DNA of 64,000 nucleotides from Anaerolineae bacterium (GTDB taxonomy: Bacteria > Chloroflexota > Anaerolineae > Aggregatilineales > UBA2796). The stretch covers positions 34,990-98,989 of the forward strand of contig JAHBVK010000019.1 of NCBI GenBank assembly GCA_019637555.1. The letters run 5' to 3'. The notes under the pieces were generated by a model, which was given only the letters and a program-made list of their open reading frames with translations, had not been told where the DNA came from and did no database searches. Below are positions 17,045-25,152 of the stretch, one piece after another. The translations under genes were made by a program, and so were the position numbers. The stretch's first letter is position 1. Each line of letters begins with the position of its first letter.

Positions 17045-17322
17045 TTGAGTAAGCGCAAAAAACGCTTAGAGCGTTTGCGTCGTAATCCTAATAACGTATC
17101 GCTTGACGAGTTGCGGCTTGTACTTGAGGATTATGGATTCGAGTATCGGAACACTGTGGGGAGTCACTACACTTTCAGTGTAGTCGTTGGCGGCGCGGTG
17201 AAATTGTTCGTCGTTCCCTTTCGTCGCCCGTAAAGCCTATTTACGTGAAAAGGGCATTACAATTGATCGACCAGATTATTGCAGAGTGGGATGAGGTTGA
17301 AACTGAAGATGACAGCGATTAA
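17045..17322 (+). pseudogene. hicA: HicA-family toxin, frameshifted
   Basis: HicA-type mRNA interferase of the longer YcfA-like subgroup. From TTG 17045 the frame gives SLDELRLVLEDYGFEYRNTVGSHYTFSVV with the catalytic GSH histidine, then reaches PFRRP and stops at TAA 17231-17233. One extra base in the C-run at 17227-17229 would restore the family-typical PVKPIYVKRALQLIDQI ending at TAA 17320-17322 (about 92 residues in all). So this is either a real one-base deletion or a homopolymer sequencing error. The antitoxin gene downstream overlaps the restored end by 14 bases, the usual hicAB arrangement. Confidence 0.75.
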
Positions 17323-17554
17323 GAATAAAGACCTCGACTACTACATGTCACTGCCATACACCATCGAACTTACGCCCGATATCGATGGCTTTTGGTTTGC
17401 AGAAATCCCGCTGCTAGAAGGTTGTGTAACCAATGGCGAGAACTGGAACGACACTTTAGAAATGATTCAGGATGCCAAACGTGCATGGCTGACAACGGCG
17501 CTAGAAATGAATTTGCCGATTCCTGAACCGGAACTTCTAGAAGCAAATCGTTGA
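17309..17554 (+). CDS. hicB: HicB-family antitoxin
   Basis: 81-residue HicB-like protein with a degraded RNase H fold: MSLPYTIELTPDIDGFWFAEIPLLEGCVTNGENWNDTLEMIQDAKRAWL. This is the standard antitoxin strand-helix pattern (G-W/F-FAE-P-L-GC---G). I start at ATG 17309, which follows GAAACTGAAG and overlaps the end of the frameshifted hicA; the frame is open to a TTG at 17279, less likely. No C-terminal DNA-binding domain is attached. It appears intact even though its toxin partner is interrupted. Confidence 0.85.
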   Translation: MTAIKNKDLDYYMSLPYTIELTPDIDGFWFAEIPLLEGCVTNGENWNDTLEMIQDAKRAWLTTALEMNLPIPEPELLEANR

Positions 17555-17606
17555 TTACTAATGGTGATCGTTCTTCTGTAACAACACCAATCGCGCCGCG
17601 CAGCCT

Positions 17607-18344
17607 CTAATCATCAATCCCGAAGCTGAAGAATCGCTCGTTGAAGCCGCCGGGTCCGAGCATATCGTCAAACGGTGATGGTTCACCGGGCAGGATCGAC
17701 TCCTCAACGCGCCCAATCGCCCGCACTAGCCGTCGATTGAAAAGCTCGGCATCGTCGAGGCTAATGTCGAGGGCAACAGCTTCCATGATTCGGTACAGGC
17801 GCTGATACGCTTCCACCACCTGCGCGTTTGCGCCGTGCGGGAAGATCGCCTCGCCTTCGGGTCGCCCTGCCAGAAATAACATCGCCTCAAACGTTTGCGC
17901 GTTGAAGCGATCTACGCCTTCCTGCTCCAACGGAAACTGCCAGCGCGTCGCGGACTCGTAGCCGTGCCGTTCCTTGATGTTGCGCCGCACATGCCGCCAT
18001 GCGCCGATGGTGAACTGCGTTTTCCACTCGTCATAGCCCGACATCGAGGTCTGGAAACCACGCACATACATCGCCATCTCTAAGATCGCATCCACCAGCA
18101 CCGCCGGATCGTTATCGAACAGCACCAACTCATCGGTGAGGGTGTCAAAGGTGAAGGCATCTTCCAATGGCATCATTTGTGGACGGCTGACGAAATCGAG
18201 ACGCAGGGTAAATGCCTGCTCGTGCAGTTGCAGCATGGCGCGGATCGCTTGCTCGTGTTCGCTGTACCTTGCGCCGAAAGCGTCGATCAGTGCCTCGATA
18301 GAAGAGAGATCGGTGCTGTTGACGAAATAGGTCGTTTTGCTCAT
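17607..18344 (-). CDS. hypothetical protein
   Basis: About 245 residues, soluble, acidic, without signal peptide or membrane segment; I do not recognise a domain. The N-terminus (TTYFVNSTDLSSIEALIDAFGARYSEHEQAIRAMLQLHEQ) looks helical, and the middle contains WRHVRRNIKERHGYE. ATG 18344 is preferred over 18362, giving MSKTTYF. It lies 60-80 bases from the next gene on the same strand (18426-19979) but downstream of it, so may be co-transcribed with that glycosyltransferase. No function is proposed. Confidence 0.65.
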   Translation of the reverse strand: MSKTTYFVNSTDLSSIEALIDAFGARYSEHEQAIRAMLQLHEQAFTLRLDFVSRPQMMPLEDAFTFDTLTDELVLFDNDPAVLVDAILEMAMYVRGFQTSMSGYDEWKTQFTIGAWRHVRRNIKERHGYESATRWQFPLEQEGVDRFNAQTFEAMLFLAGRPEGEAIFPHGANAQVVEAYQRLYRIMEAVALDISLDDAELFNRRLVRAIGRVEESILPGEPSPFDDMLGPGGFNERFFSFGIDD

Positions 18345-18425
18345 ACACTCATCATAGACCAAAGCAGAACGTAGTAGCTACCATTGTAACGAAAATATGC
18401 GGCGGTAAACCACGCCGTTGCTCGA

Positions 18426-19979
18426 TCACTCATTTTCCTCTTGAGGCGGCAACCCACCTGCCCGCACAATGAATAAGCGCACGGTGTAGCGATCTGAGGG
18501 GCGGCTGAAGCTGGCGATCTCCTGTCGTCCGTCAAAGTTGCGGATGTCCACCGTCGGTGGCTGCTTATCCTCAGTCAAGATGTAGATCTCGCCTTCCTGT
18601 TGAATACGATCCTTGATGTCTGCCACCAGTTCAGGATTGCGCCCACTCCAATCCATGCCCGGACACAACATCGTGACGGGCGTTTCAAATTTCAGATATA
18701 AGCGTGCGGCATTGCAGTTTACCGCCGTGCCAATCAGTGTGACTGGCTGATCTAGATGCTCGTTGATGTAGTCAGCCGCATCACGAATCCCATAACCGGA
18801 AGGAATCCACTCGATGTACTCGCGGCGATCTCCGGCAGGCAGCGGCAGTTGATCAGGAGCGCGGTAAGCGGTGACGATGAAAGGCACACCGATCCCCAAC
18901 GACCACAGAACTACCAGCACCGCAGCAAGGATCGAACCCGACAGCGACTGTGCCGTTGTGAAGTTAGGAGCAGCAGATCGCCGCAATAGCCTGTCAACGC
19001 CTTTGCCCAGTTGGAACACGCCAAAGGCGATAATGATCAGGATAAAGGGTGCAAGTGGACTGAGATAACGCAGCCACAGCGATTGTGCGGTAGCGACGAT
19101 AGCGGCGAACGGGATGGCAATCCACGCAAGGATCAGCAGTGTGCGAAGAGGCATCGACAGCAACGCAATCAGGACAGCAGCGGCAGCAAGGCTCAGGAAC
19201 GGCGCACCGAAGTAAGTGACTTCGGCATTGAGCGAATTGGTCAGATTGCGTTCCAGCCGTGCCGGAAGGGTATTGGTGTCGGTAGAAGTCAATCCTGTGC
19301 TTTGTCCAGTAGGATCGATATCCTCGGCGGTCAGATAAGCAGCCATCGGTGCCAGCAATGCACCGGCGATCAGATAACAAATCACGATCTGACGCAGCCG
19401 CAATTTCCAAGACAGCTTGCCGACAAGGAACGCTACCGCGATGGGGATCGGTAGATAAACAATGCCCGTGAATTTCGCGGTGACCGTGAGCACCAGCGCC
19501 ACACCACACAGAATCGGCAAGACTACGCTGCTACCCCGCAACATCCGAATCGCTAGCCACAGCGCCAGCAGAGCCGTCGCGCTCATGGTCGTATCCACTA
19601 ACGCCATGCGCTCGAAGAAAAAAAGTTGTGGACAAACGATCCACAATCCCATCACCAGTAAGCCAGCCTGCCGCGAATGGAGATCGCGCCCGATGGCGTA
19701 AGCGGCGGCAATACCGATCATGCCTAGCAGTGCGACGACTATCCGCCCGATGTACGGCGCAACAGAATAGGGGTTCATCAGCGAGGCGATGTAAGGCGCT
19801 AATGCCTTGCCTGTTTGCAGCAGAAAAAACGGTTTACCTTCCCAGACCCACTGCGCACGGGTTAGATGTGAGGACTCGTCTAAAAACAGCGGCAGCAGCA
19901 GTATCTCGTGCGCCCGTGACCACAGGAATACGAGCAGCAGCACGACAATCAGCGCCAAGGGGCGTCGGGAAGTGGGCAT
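18426..19979 (-). CDS. membrane glycosyltransferase, GT39/ArnT-like (PMT-2 family)
   Basis: 517-residue GT-C fold enzyme of the dolichyl-phosphate mannosyltransferase / ArnT superfamily, which uses polyprenyl-phosphate sugars and acts at the outer face of the membrane. It has the acidic motif early in the first outer loop (LFLDESSHLTRAQWVWEG, the D-E pair being the GT-C catalytic acid), around ten membrane helices, and a soluble C-terminal domain (RREYIEWIPSGYGIRDAADYINEHL) typical of Chloroflexota members. A flippase-like gene lies upstream on the same strand 95 bases away, which fits a lipid-linked sugar pathway. Acceptor unknown. Confidence 0.86.
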   Translation of the reverse strand: MPTSRRPLALIVVLLLVFLWSRAHEILLLPLFLDESSHLTRAQWVWEGKPFFLLQTGKALAPYIASLMNPYSVAPYIGRIVVALLGMIGIAAAYAIGRDLHSRQAGLLVMGLWIVCPQLFFFERMALVDTTMSATALLALWLAIRMLRGSSVVLPILCGVALVLTVTAKFTGIVYLPIPIAVAFLVGKLSWKLRLRQIVICYLIAGALLAPMAAYLTAEDIDPTGQSTGLTSTDTNTLPARLERNLTNSLNAEVTYFGAPFLSLAAAAVLIALLSMPLRTLLILAWIAIPFAAIVATAQSLWLRYLSPLAPFILIIIAFGVFQLGKGVDRLLRRSAAPNFTTAQSLSGSILAAVLVVLWSLGIGVPFIVTAYRAPDQLPLPAGDRREYIEWIPSGYGIRDAADYINEHLDQPVTLIGTAVNCNAARLYLKFETPVTMLCPGMDWSGRNPELVADIKDRIQQEGEIYILTEDKQPPTVDIRNFDGRQEIASFSRPSDRYTVRLFIVRAGGLPPQEENE

Positions 19980-20073
19980 AAAGGCTAGATTTAATGATGA
20001 ACTGAGTAACGGGTGTGGAGGAAAAGTGCAGCCATGTCACACGTTACCTGCGATTAATGACCTAAGCATACCG

Positions 20074-21015
20074 TCAGTGGCGCGTACTTCGCCACAGGAA
20101 TGCCAGCCCGCCGATCAACGCCAGCAGCGTGACGATCAGGCGCACCAGCACGGCGATCCCTAGCGCGGCTTCGGTTGCTACGCCGAGCAAGCCGAGAAAG
20201 TAGACGTAGCTACCCTCGCGGATGCCCAGACCATTGAGCGAGAGGGGTATCACGTCGATGGCGGTGACGATGGCGAACACCGCCGCGAATGCACCAAAAG
20301 CGACATGCTGATCAAAAGCCAGCAATAGCGCGTAAACTGACATCAGCGTGGTGATCAGCGTGACGACGGACTGCGCCATTACGGTGACGAACAAGCGCCA
20401 CTCGTGGCGATAAGCACGAAACTCAGCATGCAAGCGCAGCATCTTATCCCACACGGAGCGCAAGCGAGTCGGAAAAATCCGAGTGAGCCTTGTTAACAGA
20501 TTTGCCGCCGCATCCGACCACAATACCGCGATCCCCACCAGCGATCCGATGAACAAGCCATGCGCCAGCAGCACGATGCTAGTCGGAATACCCGGGACGA
20601 ATATCGCGCCCAAACTACCCGCCGCGAACAAACTGAGCATCCCGCTGCCGCGCTCAATCACCACGCCAATCACTGAGGCGGCGCGCTGACCCGTATCGCG
20701 GGCGGTCTCGTAAGCGCGGACGACATCACCGCCCATGCCTGATGGCAGAAAGTTATTGAAAAACACACTGATAAAGTAGCTGCTGACCAGATAACTAGCG
20801 GAGAGGGGGATACCGCGCCAGCGCATCACCGCACCCCAGCGCCACGCTTTAGAGATCACGCTGGCGGCAGAGAACAGCGCTGCCACCACGACCAACGGCA
20901 CGTTGACTCCAGCTAACGTTGACCAGAATTCCGGCGTCAACAGGATGGGCAACAGTGCGACGATCAGTGCCAGACCAAGCGCTAATCTCAGCCAGCGCCA
21001 GACACGAGTAGACAT
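20074..21015 (-). CDS. LPG-synthase-type transmembrane (flippase-like) protein, UPF0104
   Basis: 313-residue integral membrane protein of the lysylphosphatidylglycerol-synthase TM domain family (UPF0104/DUF2029-like flippases), with eight or so helices. Family landmarks: KAWRWGAVMRWRGIPL, SYFISVFFNNFLPSGMGGDVVRAYE, VVIERGSGMLSLF, and SLNGLGIREGSYVYFLGLLG. No synthetase domain is attached, so lipid or polyprenyl-sugar translocation is the likely role. A paralogue is encoded at 41317-42387, also next to glycosyltransferases. Likely forms an operon with the GT39 gene downstream. Confidence 0.87.
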   Translation of the reverse strand: MSTRVWRWLRLALGLALIVALLPILLTPEFWSTLAGVNVPLVVVAALFSAASVISKAWRWGAVMRWRGIPLSASYLVSSYFISVFFNNFLPSGMGGDVVRAYETARDTGQRAASVIGVVIERGSGMLSLFAAGSLGAIFVPGIPTSIVLLAHGLFIGSLVGIAVLWSDAAANLLTRLTRIFPTRLRSVWDKMLRLHAEFRAYRHEWRLFVTVMAQSVVTLITTLMSVYALLLAFDQHVAFGAFAAVFAIVTAIDVIPLSLNGLGIREGSYVYFLGLLGVATEAALGIAVLVRLIVTLLALIGGLAFLWRSTRH

Positions 21016-21180
21016 AGCTAATCCAGTGTTAAACTCAGCCTAAGGTGATAACAGACATCACTTGGATGCAGCCAGATTGTACCGTTGGAAATATGCGCAT
21101 GGGGTTAAGCACATAATCCGTAAAGGACAGAAGATTCACTCCGTGCGGCTGACGTTTTCCCTTCGTCATCCCCGCTGCCG

Positions 21181-21209
21181 TTGGGAAGAAGCCTATCGCG
21201 TGGTACGAT
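21181..21209 (+). promoter_or_regulatory. candidate promoter of the M23 peptidase gene
   Basis: TTGGGA (21181-21186), 17-base spacer, TACGAT (21204-21209); the -10 matches the one seen at 13616. Predicted start is only about 13 bases before ATG 21229, giving a very short leader. Confidence 0.45.
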
Positions 21210-21228
21210 TCCGCGCCGATAGCAAAAG

Positions 21229-22128
21229 ATGCGAACTACCATGAAACCTAACCTGAGAAAATCCCTCTTTGCGCTCGTATTGGTCATCGTCGCGCTGACC
21301 ACCTTCGGACTGAGCTATACCGCTTCGGCGCAAAGCCAGATCGTGATCGAAAAGCAGTTCGACTGGATCGAACAGGGCAGCGTGGGCATTATCAAAGTGA
21401 CCGGACCGAAGCTGGCGGGTGGCGTAGCAGTGGTCTTTGATCGCCAATATCCCTTTTTCGCCACCTCTCAAGGATTCGCCAGCTTGATTAGTGTCGATTT
21501 TCGCCAGAAGATCAACGATTATCCGATCAAGGTGACGCTCTACGAGACGGACGGCAGCAAGATCGATTGGGAAGATACGATCAAGGTAACTTCCGGCGGC
21601 TTCATCGCGGAATCGGATTTTGTGCTTCCCAACAACAAGGTTAATCTGCTCAATCCTGTGATTCAGACCAACGAAGACGCCCGCATCCTCTCCGTGTTCA
21701 GCGTGGTAACGCCAGAACGCTACTGGGATGGTTTATTCACCTATCCATTGAATGGACGCCTCGGATCACCGTTCGGCAGCGTGCGCACTTTCAATGGCGG
21801 TGAGGCGCGGCGGCATACAGGCGTCGATCTCAGCGCGGCGGCAGGCACACCGGTCTACGCCTCGGCGAATGGTCGCATCGTGTTCGCCCGCCCGTTGGAC
21901 ATTCACGGCAATCATGTGATCATCGATCACGGTTGGGGCGTGTTCAGCTCCTACTCGCATCTGTCGGTGCTTTACGTCGTACCCGGTCAGATGGTGATGC
22001 AGGGTGATGTCATTGGCTTGAGTGGCACTACCGGACGCAGCACCGGACCACATCTGCACTGGGAGATCGGTGTCAACGGCAATTGGGTCGATCCGGTTAA
22101 GTTCGCCCGAGTAAAGCTGCCAAATTAA
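21229..22128 (+). CDS. exported M23 (LytM) metallopeptidase
   Basis: Zinc endopeptidase that cleaves peptidoglycan cross-bridges or stems outside the membrane. N-terminal signal peptide (KSLFALVLVIVALTTFGLSYTASAQ) then a beta-rich N-domain of about 130 residues, then the M23 domain. Active-site motifs are intact: HxxxD in RRHTGVD and HxH in GPHLHWE; counted from the second ATG (21241) these are H192, D196, H271 and H273. Both ATG 21229 and 21241 are possible starts. It is a classical active LytM, not a degenerate EnvC-type activator. It stands alone with its own promoter. Confidence 0.92.
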   Translation: MRTTMKPNLRKSLFALVLVIVALTTFGLSYTASAQSQIVIEKQFDWIEQGSVGIIKVTGPKLAGGVAVVFDRQYPFFATSQGFASLISVDFRQKINDYPIKVTLYETDGSKIDWEDTIKVTSGGFIAESDFVLPNNKVNLLNPVIQTNEDARILSVFSVVTPERYWDGLFTYPLNGRLGSPFGSVRTFNGGEARRHTGVDLSAAAGTPVYASANGRIVFARPLDIHGNHVIIDHGWGVFSSYSHLSVLYVVPGQMVMQGDVIGLSGTTGRSTGPHLHWEIGVNGNWVDPVKFARVKLPN

Positions 22129-22212
22129 CTGCCAGAGCATTGTGAAGTTTGAAAGTTAACTAGTTGCAAGTTAAAAAAGCAGTAGTCTGGCGTAGATGCT
22201 TTCTGGAACGTG

Positions 22213-22722
22213 ATGAGCATGTCCTTGCAACTGATCCCTGCTGATCTTGAACAACATCGAGAATTGCTGCGTAACCTCTGGGATTTCTATCTCTACGAGT
22301 ACAGCCGCTTCACCCGCTATCGCGTTAGCAGTGAGGGTCGATTTCCTGATCCGGATGTTGGCTATACCTTCTTTCGCCAGCCATTCCGGCACAGTATCTT
22401 GCTGATCGTCGATCAAGAGATCGCCGGATTTGCTATCGTAGATGTCAACATCGATAGCCATTTCACCGGCGCATCCAACGTGATCTATATGGCGGAATTC
22501 TTCGTCCTTGCGGGCTTTCAGGGCTTAGGCATCGGAGAGCAAGCGGCGACGCGGCTGTTCGATCAGTTTCGCGGTAGTTGGGAAGTTTACGAAATGCGCG
22601 ACAACACCAATGCACAGCACTTCTGGCGCAAAGTGATCGGGCGTTACATGAACGGCAGCTACACCGAGACGGCTTACCCTGAATATGAAGGCATCGTGCA
22701 GTGTTTCGACAACGCGCGATAA
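22213..22722 (+). CDS. GNAT-family N-acetyltransferase
   Basis: About 168 residues with a GNAT fold. The acetyl-CoA site is the stretch MAEFFVLAGFQGLGIGEQAATRLF (Q-G-L-G-I-G loop), and the C-terminal strand pair NAQHFWRKVIGRYMNGSYTE is the usual W..V.G....Y.E pattern. Several start codons are clustered (GTG 22210, ATG 22213, ATG 22219); none has a strong SD. Substrate unknown. It is unrelated in detail to the phosphinothricin-like GNAT at 3559. Confidence 0.82.
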   Translation: MSMSLQLIPADLEQHRELLRNLWDFYLYEYSRFTRYRVSSEGRFPDPDVGYTFFRQPFRHSILLIVDQEIAGFAIVDVNIDSHFTGASNVIYMAEFFVLAGFQGLGIGEQAATRLFDQFRGSWEVYEMRDNTNAQHFWRKVIGRYMNGSYTETAYPEYEGIVQCFDNAR

Positions 22723-22764
22723 TCTGCACAACAACGATCATCGCATAGCACTATTGCCTATCGC

Positions 22765-22794
22765 TTGACGCGCCTTGTACGCCAGTGCTATAGT
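22765..22794 (+). promoter_or_regulatory. strong sigma-70 promoter of the leader RNA
   Basis: TTGACG (22765-22770), 18-base spacer, TATAGT (22789-22794). Predicted transcription start near 22800-22802, more than 350 bases before the permease start codon, implying a long structured leader. Confidence 0.7.
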
Positions 22795-22800
22795 TGCCGC

Positions 22801-23072
22801 GTCTGTTAACGTCGGCTAGTGGTAAAGGTCCGAATGGACGACTCGCCTAGTTCCCAACGGTGTCCCGCCCTCGTGATCCTGATCGTCGGGGGAAAGGCGC
22901 ACCCGCACAGCTCGGAGGGAGCAGCGGCATTGCCTCTGAAGTGATGTAACTTGTCAATCGGTTCGGCTCATACCCCTCTGCTGGTGCTGATGCCCTGAGC
23001 CACTTGTACTGCTGACCAGTTACCTCGACTTATCTCCACCCCTCCGATCTCCATGTGCGGAGGGCGTTTTCC
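22801..23072 (+). ncRNA. structured leader RNA or small RNA upstream of an orphan ABC permease (riboswitch-like)
   Basis: About 270 nt between a good promoter and an intrinsic terminator. A long-range closing helix is formed by GTCG (22811-22814), GGTAA (22821-22825) and GGTC (22827-22830) against CGAC (23026-23029), TTACC (23020-23024) and GACC (23014-23017). Inside are a stable hairpin at 22868-22892 (CCCTCG/CGGGGG plus TGAT/ATCG, loop CCTG) and a hairpin around GCTC-GGAGG-GAGC (about 22910-22923). CGGAGGG at 22913-22919 is identical to the 3' arm of the terminator and could pair with its 5' arm, an antiterminator arrangement. I could not assign a known riboswitch class. A stand-alone small RNA is the alternative. 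Confidence 0.6.
23040..23070 (+). terminator. intrinsic terminator in the permease leader
   Basis: CCCTCCG (23040-23046) pairs with CGGAGGG (23058-23064), then CGTTTT. It lies 95 bases before the permease ATG, so full-length transcription of the permease from the upstream promoter requires read-through or antitermination. Confidence 0.75.
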
Positions 23073-23164
23073 TGAGCAGCTAAACCCCGACCTTGCGGAT
23101 AGAACGTCAAAACGAGCGCGGGAATCCCGATCAGAAATAAGCTCTGAAAGGCGGCTGGTTGCAT

Positions 23165-24889
23165 ATGGGCATCCTGCAACGCAAAACGCTCGGCTCGGCT
23201 CAACCTATTGGGCGCTTCCTGAGGCGCGGCGACGTCTTGATCGTCCTCGCCATCATCGTATTGCTCTACGCTGGTATTCGCTTGGCGGCACCTGCCTCTG
23301 TTGTCGGTCCAGAGGTCGATTTGCACGCTTCCTCGCTGCCGTGGTATGCGCTGCTTTCTATCGGACGGATGACGGCATCGTATCTACTGTCGCTGACATT
23401 CGCGCTGGTGTTCGGTTATCTGGCTGCTAGCTCACGTACTGCCGAGCGCGTCTTGATGCCGATTCTAGATGTGCTGCAGTCCGTTCCGCTGCTCTCCTTT
23501 CTGCCCGTCGTGTTCGTTGTTTTGACCACGCTATTGCCGCAGCGCATCGGACTGGAAGTCTCCGCCTTCGTGTTGATCTTCACCAGTCAAGCGTGGAACA
23601 TCGCCTACAGCTTCCACCAGTCCTTACGCACCGCCCCCCGCGATCTACAAGAAGCCTCACTCAACTACCGCATGAACTGGTGGTATCGGCTGCGTTATCT
23701 GCAACTACCCTTCGGCGTGCGCGGTTTGGTCTGGAACAGCGTGGTCTCGTGGGCAAATGGCTGGTTCTTCCTGATGGCGGCAGAAACGTTCCGCGTTGGT
23801 GGGCGCGACTTCCGCCTGCTCGGACTTGGTTCCTATTTGCAGCGGGCGGTGGAATTAGGCGATGGCACAGCGATCTTGCTGGGTTTCGTCACGTTGATCC
23901 TCGTGATCATCATGCTTGATCAATTTGTCTGGCAGCCGCTGATCGCATGGTCGGAGCGCTTCCGCACTGATTTGATCGAGAGCGAGGAACCGCCGAGATC
24001 ATGGTTCTACGAGATCATGAGTCGTTCTTTTCTGGTACACGGACTAAACAGCGTCATCCTTAATCCTCTCAGCGAATTTCTGGATCGTCGTTTCGGGAAG
24101 GCGATCAAAGCTGGTGAACAGGCAGCAACAGGAAAAATTACGCTCTGGTCAGTACTGCGGACGATCCTGATGCTAGCCATCGTTCTGGCAATCCTTTTTG
24201 GCGCGATACAAGTGGTCGGGCAAATGATCGCGCTGCCGGGCGAACAGTGGGCGCGTATTCTTGGCGGCGTGGTGGCATCGACGGGCAGAGTGGTGATCGC
24301 TTCGATACTCGGCTTACTGTGGACAGTTCCCGTCGGCGTCTGGATCGGCACCAATCCGCGATTATCCGCGATTTTGCAGCCGCTGGTGCAAAGCATCGCC
24401 GCTGTGCCTGCGACAGCGTTTTTCCCCGTGTTGGTCGGAGCATTGGTGGCGTTACCGTTCGGATTGGATGGCGCGGCGATCTTGCTGATGATGTTGGGCA
24501 CGCAGTGGTATCTGCTGTTCAACGTGATCGCTGGCGCTTCTTCGCTGCCACAAGAACTAAAAGATGCCGCCCGTCTGTACAAGATCGATGGTTGGTCACG
24601 CTGGCGCACACTGATTCTGCCTGTCCTGCTCCCCTACATCATCACCGGACTGAATATCGTCGGCGGCGGTGCCTGGAACGCCAGTATCGTGGCAGAGTAC
24701 ACCGAGTTCAAGAATCAAGTGTACAGCGTACCCGGTCTTGGCTCGATCATCGCGGACTCGACAGCAAAAGGTGATTACAACATGCTGCTCGCCGCTACGC
24801 TGACCATGATCGTTACCGTGATCACCGTCAACACCTTATTGTGGCAGCGGCTGCATCACTGGGCAGAAGAACGTTTCCGTCTAGATTAG
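23165..24889 (+). CDS. ABC transporter permease, two fused BPD_transp_1 domains (nitrate/sulfonate/taurine type)
   Basis: Inner-membrane channel subunit with two tandem permease domains (about residues 60-260 and 355-555) in one 574-residue chain. Each contains an EAA-like coupling helix (DLQEASLNYRMNWWYRLRYLQLP and ELKDAARLYKIDGWSRWRTLILP). The sequence resembles permeases of the NitT/TauT importer family. No ATPase or binding protein is adjacent, so the partners are encoded elsewhere. ATG 23165 is preferred over TTG 23159. The structured leader with terminator immediately upstream suggests ligand-controlled expression. Confidence 0.88.
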   Translation: MGILQRKTLGSAQPIGRFLRRGDVLIVLAIIVLLYAGIRLAAPASVVGPEVDLHASSLPWYALLSIGRMTASYLLSLTFALVFGYLAASSRTAERVLMPILDVLQSVPLLSFLPVVFVVLTTLLPQRIGLEVSAFVLIFTSQAWNIAYSFHQSLRTAPRDLQEASLNYRMNWWYRLRYLQLPFGVRGLVWNSVVSWANGWFFLMAAETFRVGGRDFRLLGLGSYLQRAVELGDGTAILLGFVTLILVIIMLDQFVWQPLIAWSERFRTDLIESEEPPRSWFYEIMSRSFLVHGLNSVILNPLSEFLDRRFGKAIKAGEQAATGKITLWSVLRTILMLAIVLAILFGAIQVVGQMIALPGEQWARILGGVVASTGRVVIASILGLLWTVPVGVWIGTNPRLSAILQPLVQSIAAVPATAFFPVLVGALVALPFGLDGAAILLMMLGTQWYLLFNVIAGASSLPQELKDAARLYKIDGWSRWRTLILPVLLPYIITGLNIVGGGAWNASIVAEYTEFKNQVYSVPGLGSIIADSTAKGDYNMLLAATLTMIVTVITVNTLLWQRLHHWAEERFRLD

Positions 24890-25152
24890 CGCCAGCGAAG
24901 TTTCATATCCCCGGCTACCCATGAGCACTGAGCTAACGGCTGTGCTTGCTTAAAGGCGCTTTAGAAAAGGCTAATTCCAGCGGGCTTGAAGGCTTAGTTA
25001 TGCTATTCTTCCGGTAAGCCTAATTAGGCAAGGAGGATTGATCGGATAAACTGCCTTTACCCGACCATCGCCGTCCCGCTGCTCTCCCCACCAATTATCG
25101 TTTCCTTGTTCCCGCGTATTGTGAGTTCTGTGTATTGAAAGGAATAGCGTTC

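Noticed and set aside
22141..22180. Repeated GTTAA near 22155 and 22170 as a third Pho box
   Set aside because: Spacing is 15 bases rather than 11, and the flanks do not match.
22905..22935. Resemblance to the SRP RNA domain IV motif (GGAGGGAGCAGC)
   Set aside because: The match to CAGG-YCC-GGAA-GG-AGCAGC is suggestive, but the stem next to the proposed GGAG tetraloop does not pair (U-G then C-A), a GCTC/GAGC hairpin pairs better, and the 5' Alu-type or 4.5S rod was not found. Kept as an alternative to check with a covariance model.
24007..24609. 200-codon - strand frame under the ABC permease
   Set aside because: Ser/Pro/Arg-rich antisense translation without features; the permease frame carries both coupling helices.
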